64,000 bases of DNA, from NCBI GenBank assembly GCA_927441425.1, contig CAKMKG010000032.1, positions 62,001 through 126,000 of the forward strand. Direction: 5' to 3'. The DNA is from an uncultured Bacillota bacterium. GTDB taxonomy: Bacteria > Bacillota > Clostridia > Peptostreptococcales > Anaerovoracaceae. The translations under genes and the position numbers were made by a program. Below, one piece after another: positions 61,193-64,000 of the stretch; positions within the stretch are counted from its first letter, which is position 1; each line of letters opens with the position of its first letter. The notes under the pieces were generated by a model. That model saw only the letters and a program-made list of their open reading frames with translations, was not told the origin of the DNA and ran no database searches.

Positions 61193-62553
61193 AGGACTAT
61201 TTGAAATCCCGGACAAAAGAAACCGACCAGCATGGTTTGGACTTTCAGAAGCTTTGCCGCCGAGTGAATACGGAGTTTCTCAGGGCATGGGAAGATGGAA
61301 ACGAAAACCTTGATTCTGCTTTGCGAATTCAGAAAAAAGCGATTATTGGTTATGAAAACGAGGTCGCATACTTCAAGAGTAGAATTCGCCAGCTCATAAA
61401 GAAATATGGGGCGGAGAATTCATCCTATCCCGCGTGGTACGGGAGCTTGGAGGATGGGATTTATCAGGAAAACTGGGGTCTCGCCGGCGTTTCAGAATGG
61501 TTCACGGAGAAATTCAGAGAGAGCAGTTCTGCAAAGATCATCGGTGATCGTATTTATTTCCTGGATGAAGGGAAGATGTGCCTCAAGCCTCAGATCATAT
61601 CAAAAGATAGGCGGGAACAGATGATAAGAGCCTTTCTTCTTTTAACTCCGGAGGAAAGGCTGGACAAGGAGTTCCATGAGGTTTACATGTTGGACGGCAC
61701 CCGCGTCACGATCTTCGGAGGCAGCATGACAAAGAGAGGGCAGGATGTCATCATTTTTCGAAGATATATTATTCCGAATTACAGCTTTGAGGAGCAGGCT
61801 GCTCGAGGTACAATCCCTCTGAATTCCATCCCATTATTCAAGGCTATGGTCAGACTTGGCTACAATGTGGCTTTTACCGGTGCGGTCAGAACTGCGAAGA
61901 CTACCTTTCTCTCAACCTGGCAGAGTTATGAGGACAGAAATTTGGAAGGGGTTATGGTGGAGACGGATCCAGAAATACCCATCCATACGCTAATGCCTGA
62001 AGCACCCATATTACAGCTGATTGCAGATAATGAGAAGCTGAAACATATTTCAAAGAATTTGCTGAGAAGCGATGCTGATTACTTTATTTTGGCCGAAGCC
62101 CGGGATGGTATCGCACTGGATACCGCCGTTAAAATTGCCAGCAAGGGAACCAGAAGGATGAAGATTACTTATCACACGAGGGAGCCTCAGGATTTTTCAT
62201 ATGATGTTGCTTTTGAAATTGTGAAGAGTCTTGGCGGAAGTCTGGATGGCACAGCGAGAAAAGTCGCTGCAAGCTTTGACTACATCTTTCATTTTATTCA
62301 GTTGAAGAACAAAAATCAAAAGCGACTGAAGAGCATTTATGAATTGGGAATTGATAGGAATACGCGGGAAATTTCCATGAAGGAAATCTGCAGGTACGAC
62401 CATAAATCCAATGACTGGAAATGGGAATATGCTGTCAGTAATGATAAACTGATCATCGGGGAAGAAGAAAGTGCAGAACTGCTGGAGGTATTTCTAACGG
62501 AATTGAGGCGATTGTCAAATGCCGGCAAAGAAAGGAAACGGAATGCAAACTGA
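61174..62553 (+). CDS. CpaF/TadA-like secretion ATPase
   Basis: 459 residues. The N-terminal helical domain runs to about 130. The secretion-ATPase core has GYNVAFTGAVRTAKTTFLST in place of the canonical GxxGxGKT (alanine before the lysine), the acid-rich ETDPEIPIH, ADYFILAEARDG (Walker B with catalytic Glu) and the His-box-like TYHTREP. CpaF powers Tad/Flp pilus extension and retraction. The changed P-loop suggests altered nucleotide handling or a divergent subfamily. It is downstream of the interrupted CpaE-like gene and overlaps the TadB-like gene. Confidence 0.85.
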   Translation: MEKFYLEDYLKSRTKETDQHGLDFQKLCRRVNTEFLRAWEDGNENLDSALRIQKKAIIGYENEVAYFKSRIRQLIKKYGAENSSYPAWYGSLEDGIYQENWGLAGVSEWFTEKFRESSSAKIIGDRIYFLDEGKMCLKPQIISKDRREQMIRAFLLLTPEERLDKEFHEVYMLDGTRVTIFGGSMTKRGQDVIIFRRYIIPNYSFEEQAARGTIPLNSIPLFKAMVRLGYNVAFTGAVRTAKTTFLSTWQSYEDRNLEGVMVETDPEIPIHTLMPEAPILQLIADNEKLKHISKNLLRSDADYFILAEARDGIALDTAVKIASKGTRRMKITYHTREPQDFSYDVAFEIVKSLGGSLDGTARKVAASFDYIFHFIQLKNKNQKRLKSIYELGIDRNTREISMKEICRYDHKSNDWKWEYAVSNDKLIIGEEESAELLEVFLTELRRLSNAGKERKRNAN

Positions 62554-63505
62554 AATCGGCAGAATGGATCTGTGTTTTATCCTCATCTCAGCAACCATGT
62601 ATCTGATTTTTTTGCTGGGTATTTGGATGATCTATTCGGAAAGGATGAGATGCAGTTGGGCGAAAATCCTAATGCATAACCGGCTGAAAGCCAGACGAAA
62701 AGCGCTGAGGCCTGAGACTGCATTGGAAAAACATCTTCGCAAGGTTTTGTCAATTACGCTGAAGAAGCCCATGAATCCAAAAACCTTCCTCAGGTATACC
62801 GGAGCCATCTTTTCACTAATCCTGTTGGCGGGAATACAAACGGTGTCTGCTCCATCCGCTTTCTTCATGGCAACGCTCATTTCTTCAATGCCGTATCTGA
62901 TGCTGCGTGTACGTGTAGAAACCATACGCAGAAAAAGTAGCTATGAAGGAGAAAAACTAATTGCGGAGTTTCTTTGTCAGTACAGAATATCCGGTCTGAA
63001 TATCTATAAGACCATTGAGCAGGTAATCATTGCTTCCGAAGGACTTAAAATTACTGGGAAGCTGCTGTTCAAGCTCCTGTTGGAACTAAGAAATACTGGG
63101 AATTCAATGGTGATTAAGGAAGCGACGGAACGATTTGCCTACGGGATCAATACGGGTTGGAGCAGAATGCTTGCCAATTGTATTCGAATCTCGGCGGAAA
63201 ATGGAACGAATGTGACCTTGGCCCTGGAGGACATTCAGATCCAGCTGCGAGAAGCAAGGATGCTATTTGAAGAACGGAAAAGACTCAATTCTGAATCGGC
63301 AAGAATGGTTGTCTTTCTGGCGCCGGTCATGTACCTTGGCACCGTCGTCATGTCGGTAAAATACCTGGGGATGCCCTTTGATAGGCTCTTAAAAAATCAG
63401 TTTTATACAGAGCGGGGTTTTCTCCTGATCTTGCTGATTACTTTTCTGTTTCTGATTAATTTGGCGTTGATCGAAATCATCAATAATCAACGATTTGACT
63501 ATTAA
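62543..63505 (+). CDS. TadB-like pilus platform membrane protein
   Basis: 320 residues: N-terminal helix (about 8-28), a cytoplasmic stretch, two helices near 88-125, the GspF-like T2SSF domain with IAEFLCQYRISGLNIYKTIEQ, and two C-terminal helices (about 255-310). It matches TadB, half of the inner-membrane platform. AAAGGA selects the ATG at 62543; a start at 62519 lacks a ribosome site. Confidence 0.8.
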   Translation: MQTEIGRMDLCFILISATMYLIFLLGIWMIYSERMRCSWAKILMHNRLKARRKALRPETALEKHLRKVLSITLKKPMNPKTFLRYTGAIFSLILLAGIQTVSAPSAFFMATLISSMPYLMLRVRVETIRRKSSYEGEKLIAEFLCQYRISGLNIYKTIEQVIIASEGLKITGKLLFKLLLELRNTGNSMVIKEATERFAYGINTGWSRMLANCIRISAENGTNVTLALEDIQIQLREARMLFEERKRLNSESARMVVFLAPVMYLGTVVMSVKYLGMPFDRLLKNQFYTERGFLLILLITFLFLINLALIEIINNQRFDY

Positions 63506-63552
63506 GAACAGAAAGAAGGGAAGCTGGTTGAAAAGATACCCAGGAGGACATT

Positions 63553-64000
63553 ATGAATGTGGATTGGAATATTTTTATCGCAGTTGGATTTGTGCTGTGC
63601 CTTGCCATCGGAGTTTTTCTTTTGATGGACAACCGCCCTTGGGCTTGGAGTCTGAAGCAGCGCATCTATCTAAGAAATGGCATTGCAGACAGTATTATAA
63701 ATCATCGGAGCTGCGAATCGATGATGGAAAATAGGAACAAGACTGGTCCATTTGCTGTAATTTTTCGATGGATCCGTTCATATCGTGGCAAGAAAATGGA
63801 TAGAGAAATCTTTGAAGCGATCACATTCCTGCGAAATCTGGCATCCATTGAAAAGGGAAGGACCAGCAGTACCGATTCAATTATTGAAAAGCTGTCTGAG
63901 CACAACGGATTATTGCGGCCGATTTTCATCAGAATGCTAAATCTGCTGCGTGTCAATCAGCCGAAAGAAGCGGCAGCTTCTTTTTCCAAGAAGGTGGGGA
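63553..64000 (+). CDS. TadC-like pilus platform protein, N-terminal part
   Basis: The frame opens at the ATG at 63553 (AGGAGG upstream) and runs off the right edge without a stop (149 codons visible). It has an N-terminal membrane helix (IFIAVGFVLCLAIGVFLLM), then a cytoplasmic region with FEAITFLRNLASIEKGRTSS and LLRPIFIRMLNLLRVNQP, a T2SSF-like four-helix pattern. By position after the TadB-like gene it is the TadC partner. Confidence 0.75.
   Translation, partial: MNVDWNIFIAVGFVLCLAIGVFLLMDNRPWAWSLKQRIYLRNGIADSIINHRSCESMMENRNKTGPFAVIFRWIRSYRGKKMDREIFEAITFLRNLASIEKGRTSSTDSIIEKLSEHNGLLRPIFIRMLNLLRVNQPKEAAASFSKKVG

Overview
The window reads as a low-to-mid-GC, Gram-positive, spore-forming anaerobe of the class Clostridia (Bacillota). 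The basis is the CodY, HslVU, YunB, PrkC/Stp, YugP and AsnA gene set, strong Shine-Dalgarno sites with frequent TTG starts, CCA-encoding tRNA genes, and SLH-type surface proteins. The family cannot be fixed from the sequence alone.

Bases 1-39,600 are ordinary, tightly packed chromosome. In order: the end of a sodium:amino-acid symporter with its tiny MetS-like subunit; a Gly/Asn-rich lipoprotein; rnr; a CBS protein; a Trk potassium-uptake operon on the minus strand (trkA and two trkH paralogues); a metallo-hydrolase; yraN, a comM-like gene, dprA, topA, hslV, hslU, codY, yunB, hflX and a YigZ gene; a 16-gene tRNA cluster; greA, a YwbE gene, an SLH protein, tdk, a YhcC-type radical SAM gene, queH and asnA; and the priA-def-fmt-yugP-rsmB-stp-prkC-rsgA-rpe run that couples replication restart, translation and cell-envelope signalling. 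The tRNA cluster holds at least two short structured repeats, each of which copies the 3' end of the tRNA gene it follows. Two more structured repeats and an unlisted 43-residue gene lie at 9,750-10,165.

From 38,900 the chromosome carries a Tad/Flp-type pilus locus (CpaB-like, CpaE/TadZ-like, CpaF-like, TadB-like, TadC-like). It is split by a 20.8-kb integrated element (39,646-60,462). The split is exact: joining 39,652 to 60,463 restores the CpaE-like reading frame through its P-loop region. The 7-bp sequence TCGGAAC stands at both junctions, and the rebuilt target is the palindrome GGTCG-GAA-CGACC. Repeated GTTGAATTAT sites lie just inside both ends and a tyrosine integrase lies at the left end.

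The element looks like a phage satellite (PICI-like) or a stripped prophage. It has an integrase, a regulatory region, excisionase-like and replication genes (DnaD-type initiator, DnaB-type helicase) and a small terminase, but no recognisable capsid, tail or lysis genes. The rest is cargo: three small related proteins leading into a B12-type radical SAM protein; a GHKL ATPase fused to a PD-(D/E)xK nuclease-like domain; a HEPN-like protein and a membrane protein (a plausible anti-phage module); a secreted SLH protein; an unknown 281-residue protein; a tandem family of small proteins with one decayed copy; and a secreted Kelch/FN3 protein. The pilus genes resume at 60,463 and run off the right edge.
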